Source of the DNA: an uncultured Rhodospirillaceae bacterium
GTDB lineage: Bacteria > Pseudomonadota > Alphaproteobacteria > RF32 > CAG-239
Direction of reading: 5' to 3'
NCBI GenBank assembly: GCA_900313155.1
Contig: OMQE01000132.1
Location: forward strand, 1-9,735
DNA length: 9,735 nucleotides
Within the stretch, counting starts at the first letter, position 1. Each line of letters starts with the position of its first letter. Shown here in pieces: positions 1 through 5,785 of the stretch. Made by a program: the position numbers and the translations under genes. The notes beneath the pieces were generated by a model. It worked only from the letters and a program-made list of their open reading frames with translations. It did no database searches and had not been told where the DNA came from.

Positions 1-219
1 GGCCTTTCGAGCCACATTCAAATAAGGCAAAACTTCCAAGTCCTCCTTATCGCTCGAGAGATAGACAATCGGTAGCGGCGTTGCTACCTTTTCATCATTT
101 TCTTTCATACTGCGCAACAAAGGCGCCTGATTTCCCTGTTTCAGCCACTCGGCGTAAGCCAAGGCCTGTTCCGCCGTCACTCCTTGAGCGAACAGCGAAT
201 TAAATAATACCTGATTCAT
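1..219 (-). CDS. Unrecognised protein, N-terminal 73 residues only (runs off left edge)
   Basis: I do not recognise this protein. An open frame of 73 codons runs without a stop from an ATG at 217-219 to the left edge. It begins MNQVLFNSLFAQGVTAEQA and contains no signal peptide or membrane segment, so the visible part looks cytoplasmic. The first 30 or so residues look helical (VTAEQALAYAEWLKQ), followed by a charged stretch and then a strand-like PLPIVYLSS. It has its own promoter (250-277), lies beyond the terminator that ends the ptsN transcript, and is therefore a separate transcription unit. No Shine-Dalgarno sequence precedes the ATG; the leader there is AT-only apart from GTC. That the frame is coding rests on its openness, sensible composition and the promoter. 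Confidence 0.6.
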   Translation of the reverse strand, partial: MNQVLFNSLFAQGVTAEQALAYAEWLKQGNQAPLLRSMKENDEKVATPLPIVYLSSDKEDLEVLPYLNVARKA

Positions 220-232
220 AAATATTTAAATA

Positions 233-249
233 AGACAAAATTTATGTCT
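233..249. repeat. Short inverted repeat AGACA-N7-TGTCT
   Basis: AGACA (233-237) and TGTCT (245-249) form a perfect 5-bp inverted repeat around an AT-only centre. It lies just downstream of the -10 box of the promoter for the left-edge gene, covering the probable start of its mRNA. It could be an operator or a small leader hairpin. It is short enough to be chance. Confidence 0.25.
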
Positions 250-277
250 AATATACACAAATCTTCCTCAAAGTCAA
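250..277 (-). promoter_or_regulatory. Sigma70-type promoter for the left-edge gene
   Basis: On the minus strand TTGACT (272-277) and TATATT (250-255) are separated by 16 bases. Each box matches five of six consensus positions. It lies just past the ptsN terminator and would start a short leader of about 25 bases before the ATG at 219. This is the best-looking promoter in the window by eye. Confidence 0.55.
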
Positions 278-301
278 GTCATTATTAAGAAAAAATGCGA
301 C

Positions 302-334
302 AAAAAATAAAGGAAGGCGTATCAGCCCTCCTTC
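302..334 (-). terminator. Rho-independent terminator after ptsN
   Basis: On the minus strand AAGGAGGGC, loop TGATAC, then GCCTTCCTT form a 9-bp stem (310-333) with one G.U wobble, extendable by another G.U pair. It is followed directly by a T-rich tail (TTATTTTTTG in the 300-309 region). It begins about 32 bases past the ptsN stop and ends the hpf-ptsN transcript. Confidence 0.85.
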
Positions 335-365
335 TTCCGTATTACTTTTTAAATTTTAAGAAAAA

Positions 366-809
366 TCAGCTCTGTAATGCCACATAAATTTCATGCGCCG
401 TTTTCGCCGAACGAATTTTGCGGCACACATCTGCATTTTTTAAAACACGAGAAAATGTTGCCAATGCCTGCAAATGGTCTTCACCGTTTTGCTCCGACGA
501 AATCAAAAACGCTAATAAATCAACATCTTTATTATCTAAAGCATCATAATCTACGGCTTTGTCTAGACGAATAAACGCCGTCACATTCTGCTTTAGTCCA
601 TCAATCCGCGCATGCGGAAAAGCAACACCGCTACCGTAACCGGTAGAGCCCAAGTTTTCACGCTCCAAAATAGACTCGAACACAACATTTTTATCCAAAT
701 TTTGGCGTTCGGAAACTTTGCTTGCAAGTTCTTCCAACAAACAGCGTTTGCTGTCTGCAGATAAGTCTGTTATAATCATATCTTCCGATAAAATATCAGA
801 AATATTCAT
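366..809 (-). CDS. ptsN: Nitrogen-type PTS EIIA protein (PtsN, EIIANtr)
   Basis: 147 residues, the usual length of a stand-alone EIIA domain of the fructose/mannitol class. The phosphorylation site is visible as GVAFPHAR with His66 as the phospho-acceptor. The C-terminal part fits the fold (SSEQNGEDHLQALATFSRVLKN). In the family it accepts phosphate from NPr in the EINtr-NPr-EIIANtr relay and regulates metabolism, potassium homeostasis and envelope stress rather than transporting sugar. It follows hpf by 27 bases, the classical order, and is closed by the terminator at 302-334. The ATG at 807-809 has a ribosome binding site (GAGGA) about 8 bases upstream. EINtr and NPr are not in the window. 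The call as PtsN rather than a sugar EIIA rests on the hpf neighbour and the lack of fused domains. Confidence 0.92.
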   Translation of the reverse strand: MNISDILSEDMIITDLSADSKRCLLEELASKVSERQNLDKNVVFESILERENLGSTGYGSGVAFPHARIDGLKQNVTAFIRLDKAVDYDALDNKDVDLLAFLISSEQNGEDHLQALATFSRVLKNADVCRKIRSAKTAHEIYVALQS

Positions 810-836
810 GCTGTTTTCCTCAAAACCTATTAACTC

Positions 837-1397
837 TTATTCTGCCGGTTCAACCCAACCGATGTTACCGTCTTTACGGCGATATACCATGCTGATGCGA
901 TTGTTGGCACTGTTACGGAACATTAAAGCACATTCGTCAGCCAAGTCCATATACATCACAGCTTCGCTTACGGTACAAACCTTGATGTTGGCATCGGTTT
1001 CGGCAATAGTTAACGGAGCCGATTCGTCAATGCTCATTTCATCTTCCGTTTCTGTTAACGGGAAAACGGATTCGTGAGCCATTTCCACCAAACCGCTCTT
1101 ACCCTTGTGGTCATTCAGTTTATTCTTTTGGCGACGCAAGCGAGATGCAATGTGATTATTAGCATCATCAAATGCTGAATACGGGTCACCGGCAACACCG
1201 GTCCCTTTCAAAACAATATTTTTAGCCGGATGAACGGTAACTTCTGCGTGAAAATCTTCACCTTCTTTAGAAAAGTACACATTGCAACTAATCGGCGCCG
1301 GAAAATATTTGTTCACCGAATTTTCCATACCTTCTTCAACGCGATTACGCAATCTGTCACTAATATCTACCTGTTTTCCTGATAATGTAATTTTCAT
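837..1397 (-). CDS. hpf: Long-form ribosome hibernation promoting factor (HPF)
   Basis: 186 residues from the ATG at 1395-1397. An N-terminal S30AE/RaiA domain (about 1-95, MKITLSGKQVDIS to the basic RLRRQKNK) binds the 30S decoding region. A charged linker (about 96-125) leads to a C-terminal dimerisation domain (about 126-186) with the family pattern MVYRRKDGNIGWVEP. Long HPF alone drives 100S ribosome dimers in stationary phase, unlike the short HPF plus RMF of gammaproteobacteria. An upstream in-frame ATG at 1407-1409 exists, but it overlaps the Shine-Dalgarno GAGG (1404-1407), which is placed 6 bases before the 1397 ATG, so the shorter start is chosen. The gene sits between lptB and ptsN where rpoN-hpf-ptsN normally occurs; rpoN is absent. 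It probably has its own promoter (1451-1477). Confidence 0.93.
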   Translation of the reverse strand: MKITLSGKQVDISDRLRNRVEEGMENSVNKYFPAPISCNVYFSKEGEDFHAEVTVHPAKNIVLKGTGVAGDPYSAFDDANNHIASRLRRQKNKLNDHKGKSGLVEMAHESVFPLTETEDEMSIDESAPLTIAETDANIKVCTVSEAVMYMDLADECALMFRNSANNRISMVYRRKDGNIGWVEPAE

Positions 1398-1403
1398 AAT
1401 ATA

Positions 1404-1407
1404 CCTC
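1404..1407 (-). promoter_or_regulatory. Ribosome binding site that decides the hpf start
   Basis: GAGG on the minus strand lies 6 bases before the ATG at 1397. It overlaps the alternative upstream ATG (1407-1409), which has no such site before it. Confidence 0.7.
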
Positions 1408-1421
1408 ATAAAAGTTAATTT

Positions 1422-1436
1422 TCGGCCCCATGCCGA
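1422..1436 (-). promoter_or_regulatory. Small hairpin in the hpf leader
   Basis: TCGGC (minus strand), loop ATGGG, GCCGA gives a perfect 5-bp GC-rich stem in an otherwise AT-rich leader, about 15 bases before the Shine-Dalgarno site. No T-run follows, so it is not a terminator. It may affect leader stability or be incidental. Confidence 0.3.
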
Positions 1437-1450
1437 TTGTTGTGTGTTAT

Positions 1451-1477
1451 ATTATAATACTTTTAAGCAAAAGTAAA
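1451..1477 (-). promoter_or_regulatory. Probable hpf-ptsN promoter
   Basis: A perfect TATAAT (minus strand, 1451-1456) lies in the 92-base gap between lptB and hpf. The -35 region is weak: TTTACT at 1472-1477 with a short 15-base spacer is the best match. The start of transcription would give a leader of roughly 45-50 bases. No sigma54 -24/-12 pattern was seen. Separate transcription of hpf-ptsN would fit a growth-phase gene next to an essential LPS operon. Confidence 0.45.
1458..1475. repeat. Perfect 7-bp palindrome overlapping the hpf promoter
   Basis: TACTTTT (1458-1464), AAGC, AAAAGTA (1469-1475) is a perfect 7-bp inverted repeat with a 4-base centre. It fills the space between the TATAAT box and the -35 region of the hpf promoter, the usual place for a repressor site. 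It is AT-rich and lacks a following T-run, so it is a poor candidate for an lptB terminator. No regulator is identified. Confidence 0.45.
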
Positions 1478-1489
1478 GAATTGTTTATC

Positions 1490-2236
1490 CTATAACGAGA
1501 AATTGTCTCCCAAATACACTTTACGCACTTCTTCATTAGCCACAATTTGTTGAGGCGTTCCTTCCATCAACACTGTGCCTGCGTGTAATATATATGCTCT
1601 ATCAATAATATCCAAGGTCTCACGCACATTGTGGTCAGTAATCAACACGCCCAAACCGCGATTCTTAAGCTGTGAAACCAGTGTTCTGATTTCGCTCACC
1701 GCAATCGGGTCAATACCTGCAAGCGGTTCATCAAGCAAAATAAAGCTCGGCTTGCACGCTAATGCGCGGGCAATTTCCAAACGGCGTCTTTCTCCGCCGG
1801 AGAGCGCCAATGCCGGTGATTTACGCAAATGAGCAATTGAAAATTCGTTAAGCAATTCTTCAAGCATATTTTCACGTTCGCTTTCACTGTCGCTCACAAT
1901 TTCCAATATGCCTTTAATATTATCTTCTACACTCAATGTGCGGAAAATGGAAGACTCTTGCGGCAAATAGCCAATTCCCATTTTGGCGCGTTTATACATC
2001 GGCATATCGGTAATATCTTGTCCGTTGATATAAACATCACCATAATCCGGCGTAATCAAACCGGTAACGCAATAAAAGCAAGTTGTTTTGCCTGCGCCGT
2101 TCGGTCCCAAAAGCCCCACCGCTTCGCCCTTGCGAACGTGCAACGAAACATTTTTCAATACCGTGCGTTTTTTATATTTTTTGCCAATATTGAAAATTTC
2201 CAAAACATCAGTATCGTTTTTTTTTCGAATTGCCAT
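1490..2236 (-). CDS. lptB: LPS export ABC transporter ATP-binding protein LptB
   Basis: 248 residues, normal for LptB. All ABC ATPase motifs are intact: Walker A GPNGAGKTT (44-52), Q-loop YLPQ with Gln93, signature LSGGE (145-149), Walker B FILLDEP (165-171), D-loop AGID, and switch His202 in TDHNV. The stretch PQESSIFRTLSVEDNI is typical of LptB rather than of the related amino-acid transporter ATPases. As a dimer on the cytoplasmic face it drives extraction of LPS from the inner membrane by LptFG and pushes it along LptC-LptA-LptD. LptF and LptG are not here, which is normal as they are usually encoded elsewhere. It starts 2 bases after the LptC-LptA fusion, with AAGGA about 10 bases before the ATG, so translation is probably linked. 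Confidence 0.97.
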   Translation of the reverse strand: MAIRKKNDTDVLEIFNIGKKYKKRTVLKNVSLHVRKGEAVGLLGPNGAGKTTCFYCVTGLITPDYGDVYINGQDITDMPMYKRAKMGIGYLPQESSIFRTLSVEDNIKGILEIVSDSESERENMLEELLNEFSIAHLRKSPALALSGGERRRLEIARALACKPSFILLDEPLAGIDPIAVSEIRTLVSQLKNRGLGVLITDHNVRETLDIIDRAYILHAGTVLMEGTPQQIVANEEVRKVYLGDNFSL

Positions 2237-2238
2237 GA

Positions 2239-3495
2239 TTATTTTTTCCTTTTTTTATAGAATGTGCCGCTGACGCGTCCGCCTTTTTGTTTGCTCATCA
2301 ATTTGCTGACAGAGGTTGTTAAATCTGTTTGAGCATGATCTCCCTTAACAAAATTGCCATCTTGTTCAATTTGCACATTGTCCCATAACTCAACTAAATT
2401 CTTCTGCGGATTATAAACCCCACGATTACCTTTAGCCGTGCCCTTTGGGGTGGTTACTTCAACATAGCCGGTTGCTTCAACATAGCGAATTTCTTGTTTT
2501 GCTCCATTTTGCAAATAAATTGTCACTTTGGCGGCTGTCAACGTGTTTTTTTCTTGCACAATTTTAACGCGCCCGCCTTTTTTTACCTCGTCGGCACCAT
2601 AAAGAATGATAATATTATTTTGCTTATCATACACCCCTTTGGCACCGGTAGCCGTTTCTTTCAGCGTTTTTATTTTAACATTTCCGTATGCCTCAGCCTT
2701 GACCAACTCTTTAGGCTGGCTTTCAGACAAATACGAAACAACCTTGTCGGCATTGAGTGTATCGGTATTTTGCTTAATTAACACATTACCTTTTGAAACA
2801 ATCTTTTCTTCATTAACAAAATATTTGTTTTCTTTTTCGGCAGTCAATTCGCCGCGAGGACTGGTAAAATGCGAATATCCATGTAAAGTTAAGATATTAG
2901 ATTTTTTATCATAATCAAACGCTTCTGCCTGCAATTTTCCCCAATTGCCTATTGCCTCTATCGGCACATTGCCATAGCCCATTTCCGTGTTGAAGTCATA
3001 AGATGCCTTTTGTGTTGTAACAACGGTTGTGCCATCCACTGTTGCTCGCACATTGTTTTCCAAATCTAAAACATTAACCTCTTGTGTAAAATATCCTGTT
3101 TGAGCCTTAATCACCACTTCACCGCTGTCGGTCGGAATGTTGCCATGCGGATTATCAATTTTCAATTTTTGCGATTTTGGCTCAACTTCATCAACCATAT
3201 CGGCAGTCAGACGGTTAACCCGATTTTTATTATCTGTCATATTGAAAACCGTGGTTTCCATGTGCAGTTTATCCATTTCGTTTTTACGCGGAACGGTAAT
3301 GTTGTCGCGCAAATCAATACTTTTTTTGATATTCGGCATCACAATCATCAAACCCAGCAAAGCCGCCGCCACACATGGGAAACCGAGCTTGGCAAACCGG
3401 TAAAAACCGGACTCTTGCGGTTTTTGTGTTTGATATCCGACATCAAGCGGTTTTTCACCGTCAAAATAGTCATCAATTTTGTGCGAATCGAACAT
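2239..3495 (-). CDS. LptC-LptA fusion: membrane-anchored periplasmic LPS bridge protein
   Basis: 418 residues, about the sum of LptC and LptA. Residues 1-33 are cytosolic and 34-54 a single membrane segment (FAKLGFPCVAAALLGLMIVM), as in LptC. Residues about 55-215 form the LptC beta-jellyroll, with its repeating pattern of toxic-intermediate-shielding strands (GEVVIKAQTGYF, LENNVRATVDG, GNVPIEAIGNWGKLQAEAF). Residues about 218-400 are OstA/LptA-type: GNVLIKQNTDTLNADKV, GNVKIKTLKETATGAKGVYD and a similar copy 72 residues later, GYVEVTTPKGTAKGNRGVYN. No signal peptide lies between the halves, so this is a true fusion rather than a missed stop. The LptA part appears one repeat unit longer than E. 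coli LptA. The tail is very basic (KKRKK). The gene starts 3 bases after kdsD (TGA TAT ATG) and is followed 2 bases later by lptB. Family roles are well known; the fused architecture is seen directly. Confidence 0.88.
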   Translation of the reverse strand: MFDSHKIDDYFDGEKPLDVGYQTQKPQESGFYRFAKLGFPCVAAALLGLMIVMPNIKKSIDLRDNITVPRKNEMDKLHMETTVFNMTDNKNRVNRLTADMVDEVEPKSQKLKIDNPHGNIPTDSGEVVIKAQTGYFTQEVNVLDLENNVRATVDGTTVVTTQKASYDFNTEMGYGNVPIEAIGNWGKLQAEAFDYDKKSNILTLHGYSHFTSPRGELTAEKENKYFVNEEKIVSKGNVLIKQNTDTLNADKVVSYLSESQPKELVKAEAYGNVKIKTLKETATGAKGVYDKQNNIIILYGADEVKKGGRVKIVQEKNTLTAAKVTIYLQNGAKQEIRYVEATGYVEVTTPKGTAKGNRGVYNPQKNLVELWDNVQIEQDGNFVKGDHAQTDLTTSVSKLMSKQKGGRVSGTFYKKRKK

Positions 3496-3498
3496 ATA

Positions 3499-4467
3499 TC
3501 AGCTCACTCCGGCTCTTAAGCAATCGTGAATATGAATAATGCCGATTGGCTTTTTACCATCATCAACCACAAACATATTGGTAATGCCACGGCCGGTGTT
3601 GTTCATGGTATTCACAGCCTCGGCAATCAACGCATCACTACGAATCGTTCGCGGATTTTTCGTCATCACATTGACCACTTTTTCCTCAATCAAATTCGGC
3701 GTCATCCAGCGACGTAAGTCACCATCGGTAATCATTCCGATTAAGTCACCGGCCTTATTAACAATCCCCACGCAACCAAGCATTTTTGCCGACATGGTAA
3801 TCAAAGCATCTTGCATAATAGCATCATCACCAATCAGCGGTAATTCGTCACCGGTATGCATAATATCCGATACATGGCGCAAAATTGCGCCCAACTTTCC
3901 CCCCGGATGACGCAATTTGAAATCTTCTGCCGTAAAGCCCTTGCGAACCATCAAATTGGCCGCCAAAATATCTCCCATGACCAACGTTGCCGTGGTAGAA
4001 GACATTGGCGCCAAACCAAGCGGACAAGCCTCGCCATTGTCCGGTAATTTCAGAACTAAATCACTATTTTTACCAAGCGAACTCTGCGGATTTTTGGTAA
4101 TGGCAATTGTTGGCACATTAAAGCGACGGCAATAAACCAAAATATCTGATAATTCTTTAGATTCTCCGCCATTTGAGATGGCTAAAACAGTGTCATTAAC
4201 CGTAACCATACCTAAATCACCATGGCTTGCTTCCCCCGGATGAAGGAAAAACGCCGGTGTGCCGGTTGAAGCCATCGTGGCGGCAATTTTACGCCCGATA
4301 TGACCGGATTTGCCCATACCGGTCACAATAACACGTCCTTTGGTGTGTTGTAGAATATCTAATGCTTTTGTTAAAGTCTCATCCAAACTGTTTTCCAACA
4401 CGCGCAAAGCTTCAACTTCGCGGTCTATGGTCTGTTTGGCAACTTCTATATCTTTGTTTGCGGCCAT
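3499..4467 (-). CDS. kdsD: D-arabinose 5-phosphate isomerase (KdsD/KpsF family)
   Basis: 322 residues, the family's usual length. It interconverts ribulose 5-phosphate and arabinose 5-phosphate, the first committed step to Kdo for the LPS inner core, in the cytoplasm. An N-terminal SIS domain (about 40-190) carries GMGKSGHIGRKIA (50-62) and HPGEASHGDLGM (76-87); two CBS domains follow (about 200-260 and 265-322). The four residues known as catalytic in E. coli KdsD align with a constant offset of six: Lys53, Glu105, Glu146 (in GEACP) and His187 (in RHPGG). The usual APTSSTTA motif reads APMSSTTA. The start at 4465-4467 has a strong Shine-Dalgarno AAGGAG (4474-4479). Encoded 30 bases after the acidic Spy-like gene and 3 bases before the LptC-LptA fusion. 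No kdsC gene lies between, unlike E. coli. Confidence 0.96.
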   Translation of the reverse strand: MAANKDIEVAKQTIDREVEALRVLENSLDETLTKALDILQHTKGRVIVTGMGKSGHIGRKIAATMASTGTPAFFLHPGEASHGDLGMVTVNDTVLAISNGGESKELSDILVYCRRFNVPTIAITKNPQSSLGKNSDLVLKLPDNGEACPLGLAPMSSTTATLVMGDILAANLMVRKGFTAEDFKLRHPGGKLGAILRHVSDIMHTGDELPLIGDDAIMQDALITMSAKMLGCVGIVNKAGDLIGMITDGDLRRWMTPNLIEEKVVNVMTKNPRTIRSDALIAEAVNTMNNTGRGITNMFVVDDGKKPIGIIHIHDCLRAGVS

Positions 4468-4497
4468 TTTCGTCTCCTTATATCATTTAGCCGATTT

Positions 4498-5166
4498 TTA
4501 TTGTTCAAGCTCATTTTTTTGCCGAATCTGACGGAATATTTCCAATTGCTCCGGCGTTAAAATGGCTTCAAATTCTTCCAAACTTTGTGTTTCTATTTCT
4601 TTTGCTTGCGCCTTTAGCAAATCTGCCGACTTTTGTAACTGCTCTTGACGCATTGCCATTTCTGCACTGATAAACATAGCCTTATCAAGCTGTTCTTCCG
4701 ATAAATTAAGTTTTTGAACATAGGCGCTTACCTCTTGCTGGGCAGCTTCAGATTCTGCTTGAGCCGGCTCAACAGAAATTTCTTCCGATGTTTGTTCCGG
4801 CGGAATTTTCACTTCTTCAGTGATTGTTTCAGCAACCGCTGATTTTTGTTCTTCGACTTCCTTTGGTGTTTCTTCTTTTACCGGCGTTTCTTTGACAATT
4901 TCGGCATCAATATCTTGAATAACGGCATCTAATTTTGCCTCGGTTTCCTGTGCTTTTTGTTCAGCAATTGTTTCAGCTTTGTCTGTTTTTTCGGCAATTT
5001 CTGGTTCAATTTGCTCAACCTTGGCGCTTACTTCTTCTGACGGTGGTAAATTTTCTTGAATAGCGGACATATCTTCCAATCCAAAATCATTTTCCTCCTG
5101 CGCCCATGCCGGTGAGATTCCCCCTAAAACAATTGCCAAAGCAAACAAATAAAGAGTTTTCATCAT
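4498..5166 (-). CDS. Secreted acidic protein with a C-terminal Spy/CpxP-like domain
   Basis: 222 residues with a Sec signal peptide (MMKTLYLFALAIVLGG..., cleavage likely after AWA at residue 22). Residues 23-150 are low-complexity and strongly acidic: by hand count 31 Glu and 6 Asp against 10 Lys and no Arg, with many P, V, T and A, so probably disordered. Residues about 151-218 are helical and carry two LTxxQ-type motifs, LSEEQ (155-159) and LTPEQ (203-207), exactly 48 residues apart. That spacing, and the pattern AIL..xQL..F, match the neighbouring upstream gene, supporting a Spy/CpxP-like periplasmic chaperone or sensor domain. Two adjacent ATGs (5166, 5163) both suit the AAGGA site just upstream. 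It lies 70 bases after the other Spy-like gene and 30 bases before kdsD, so it is probably in the same operon. Function is inferred. Confidence 0.75.
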   Translation of the reverse strand: MMKTLYLFALAIVLGGISPAWAQEENDFGLEDMSAIQENLPPSEEVSAKVEQIEPEIAEKTDKAETIAEQKAQETEAKLDAVIQDIDAEIVKETPVKEETPKEVEEQKSAVAETITEEVKIPPEQTSEEISVEPAQAESEAAQQEVSAYVQKLNLSEEQLDKAMFISAEMAMRQEQLQKSADLLKAQAKEIETQSLEEFEAILTPEQLEIFRQIRQKNELEQ

Positions 5167-5236
5167 TTTCTTCCTTTTTTATGCAAATTTCATTCTTGTA
5201 TGTTATGTATTTGTTACCGCGAATGCAAGCAGATTT

Positions 5237-5644
5237 TTATTTTTCACCCATTTTAAAACGTTGGCGTCGTTCCTCTCGCGGTTGAGGCCGACGATTTTGT
5301 TTTGCTTCGCGGGCTTTAAATTTATCGAATTTAGCAAGTTGCTTTTCATTCAAGATGGCACGAAGCTGTTTTTCATCTTCAGTGCGAATTTCTGCCATTT
5401 GCCGATGCAAAGTTTCGATTTGTGTCATCAGGGCTTCTGTTTGCGGGCGGCTTTTGGCTTTAATGGCTTCAAACTGTTCTTTTTGCGCATCATCAAGCTT
5501 TAGAAGTTTTGCCCAATCAGGCTTCGGCTGACGCATTTCGGGGAAAAACTTTTTGTTGTGCTGTGGCGCCTCACTTATCTTATCGGCAGCAAAACAGACC
5601 AACGGCAAACAAATCAACAGCGCAATAAGCAATATCTTTTTCAT
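5237..5644 (-). CDS. Small periplasmic Spy/CpxP-like protein
   Basis: 135 residues from the ATG at 5642-5644. Signal peptide MKKILLIALLICLPLVCFA with cleavage before ADK. The mature protein is basic and helical, with two LTxxQ-type motifs, LDDAQ and LNEKQ, 48 residues apart, the hallmark arrangement of Spy/CpxP ATP-independent periplasmic chaperones and stress regulators. The tail is rich in Arg, Gln and Pro (RRPQPREERRQRF). Three consecutive ATGs (5650, 5647, 5644) follow the Shine-Dalgarno AAGGAG (5653-5658); the first is only 2 bases away, the second 5 and the third 8, so 5644 or 5647 is favoured. It is the first gene of the minus-strand block that continues into the LPS genes. Which client or signalling system it serves cannot be read from the sequence. 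Confidence 0.78.
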   Translation of the reverse strand: MKKILLIALLICLPLVCFAADKISEAPQHNKKFFPEMRQPKPDWAKLLKLDDAQKEQFEAIKAKSRPQTEALMTQIETLHRQMAEIRTEDEKQLRAILNEKQLAKFDKFKAREAKQNRRPQPREERRQRFKMGEK

Positions 5645-5698
5645 CATCATATCTCCTTATATTTGTTGGCGGTATTTTATCAAAATTATGTAAATTTT

Positions 5699-5712
5699 CC
5701 AGTTTTTTCTGG
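5699..5712. repeat. Inverted repeat CCAG-T6-CTGG in the divergent region
   Basis: CCAGTTTTTTCTGG is a perfect 4-bp dyad around six T in the 141-base region between the Spy-like gene and ymdB. It could be an operator shared by the divergent genes. It is short, so the support is weak. Confidence 0.2.
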
Positions 5713-5731
5713 TCTTGCCGTGCAAAAAAGA

Positions 5732-5760
5732 TTGCAAGTGCATTATATTTCAGCTAAACT
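5732..5760 (+). promoter_or_regulatory. Possible ymdB promoter
   Basis: TTGCAA (5732-5737) and TAAACT (5755-5760) are 17 bases apart, each matching four of six consensus positions, and lie about 25 bases before the ymdB start. A TATATT at 5744-5749 is an alternative -10 box but has no matching -35. The minus-strand promoter for the Spy-like operon should lie in the same region (a TAAAAT lies about 30 bases upstream of the Spy-like gene), but I see no convincing pair. Confidence 0.3.
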
Positions 5761-5785
5761 GCGATAAATTGAAGAGGAGAAAAAT

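Noticed and set aside
1422..1436. Riboswitch in the hpf leader
   Set aside because: Only one 5-bp hairpin fits in a leader of about 50 bases, too small for any known riboswitch aptamer.
1458..1475. Palindrome after lptB as an intrinsic terminator
   Set aside because: The stem is almost all A/T and is followed by TTATAATATAAC rather than a T-run; its position over a promoter fits an operator better.
2239..3495. LptC-LptA fusion as a simple loss of stop codon or assembly error
   Set aside because: A separate LptA would need a signal peptide, and no hydrophobic segment exists around residues 205-240; the frame is clean throughout.
377..4531. Many open frames on the plus strand opposite the minus-strand block (for example 718-1077, 1958-2260, 3082-3519, 4310-4531)
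   Set aside because: They lie antisense to confidently identified genes, lack recognisable protein features and ribosome binding sites, and are explained by the codon composition of the real genes.
5167..5236. Separate promoter between the two Spy-like genes (TTGCAT ... TAACAT, 17-base spacer on the minus strand)
   Set aside because: The boxes match consensus at only three and four positions, which is expected by chance in AT-rich spacer; an internal promoter remains possible but unsupported.
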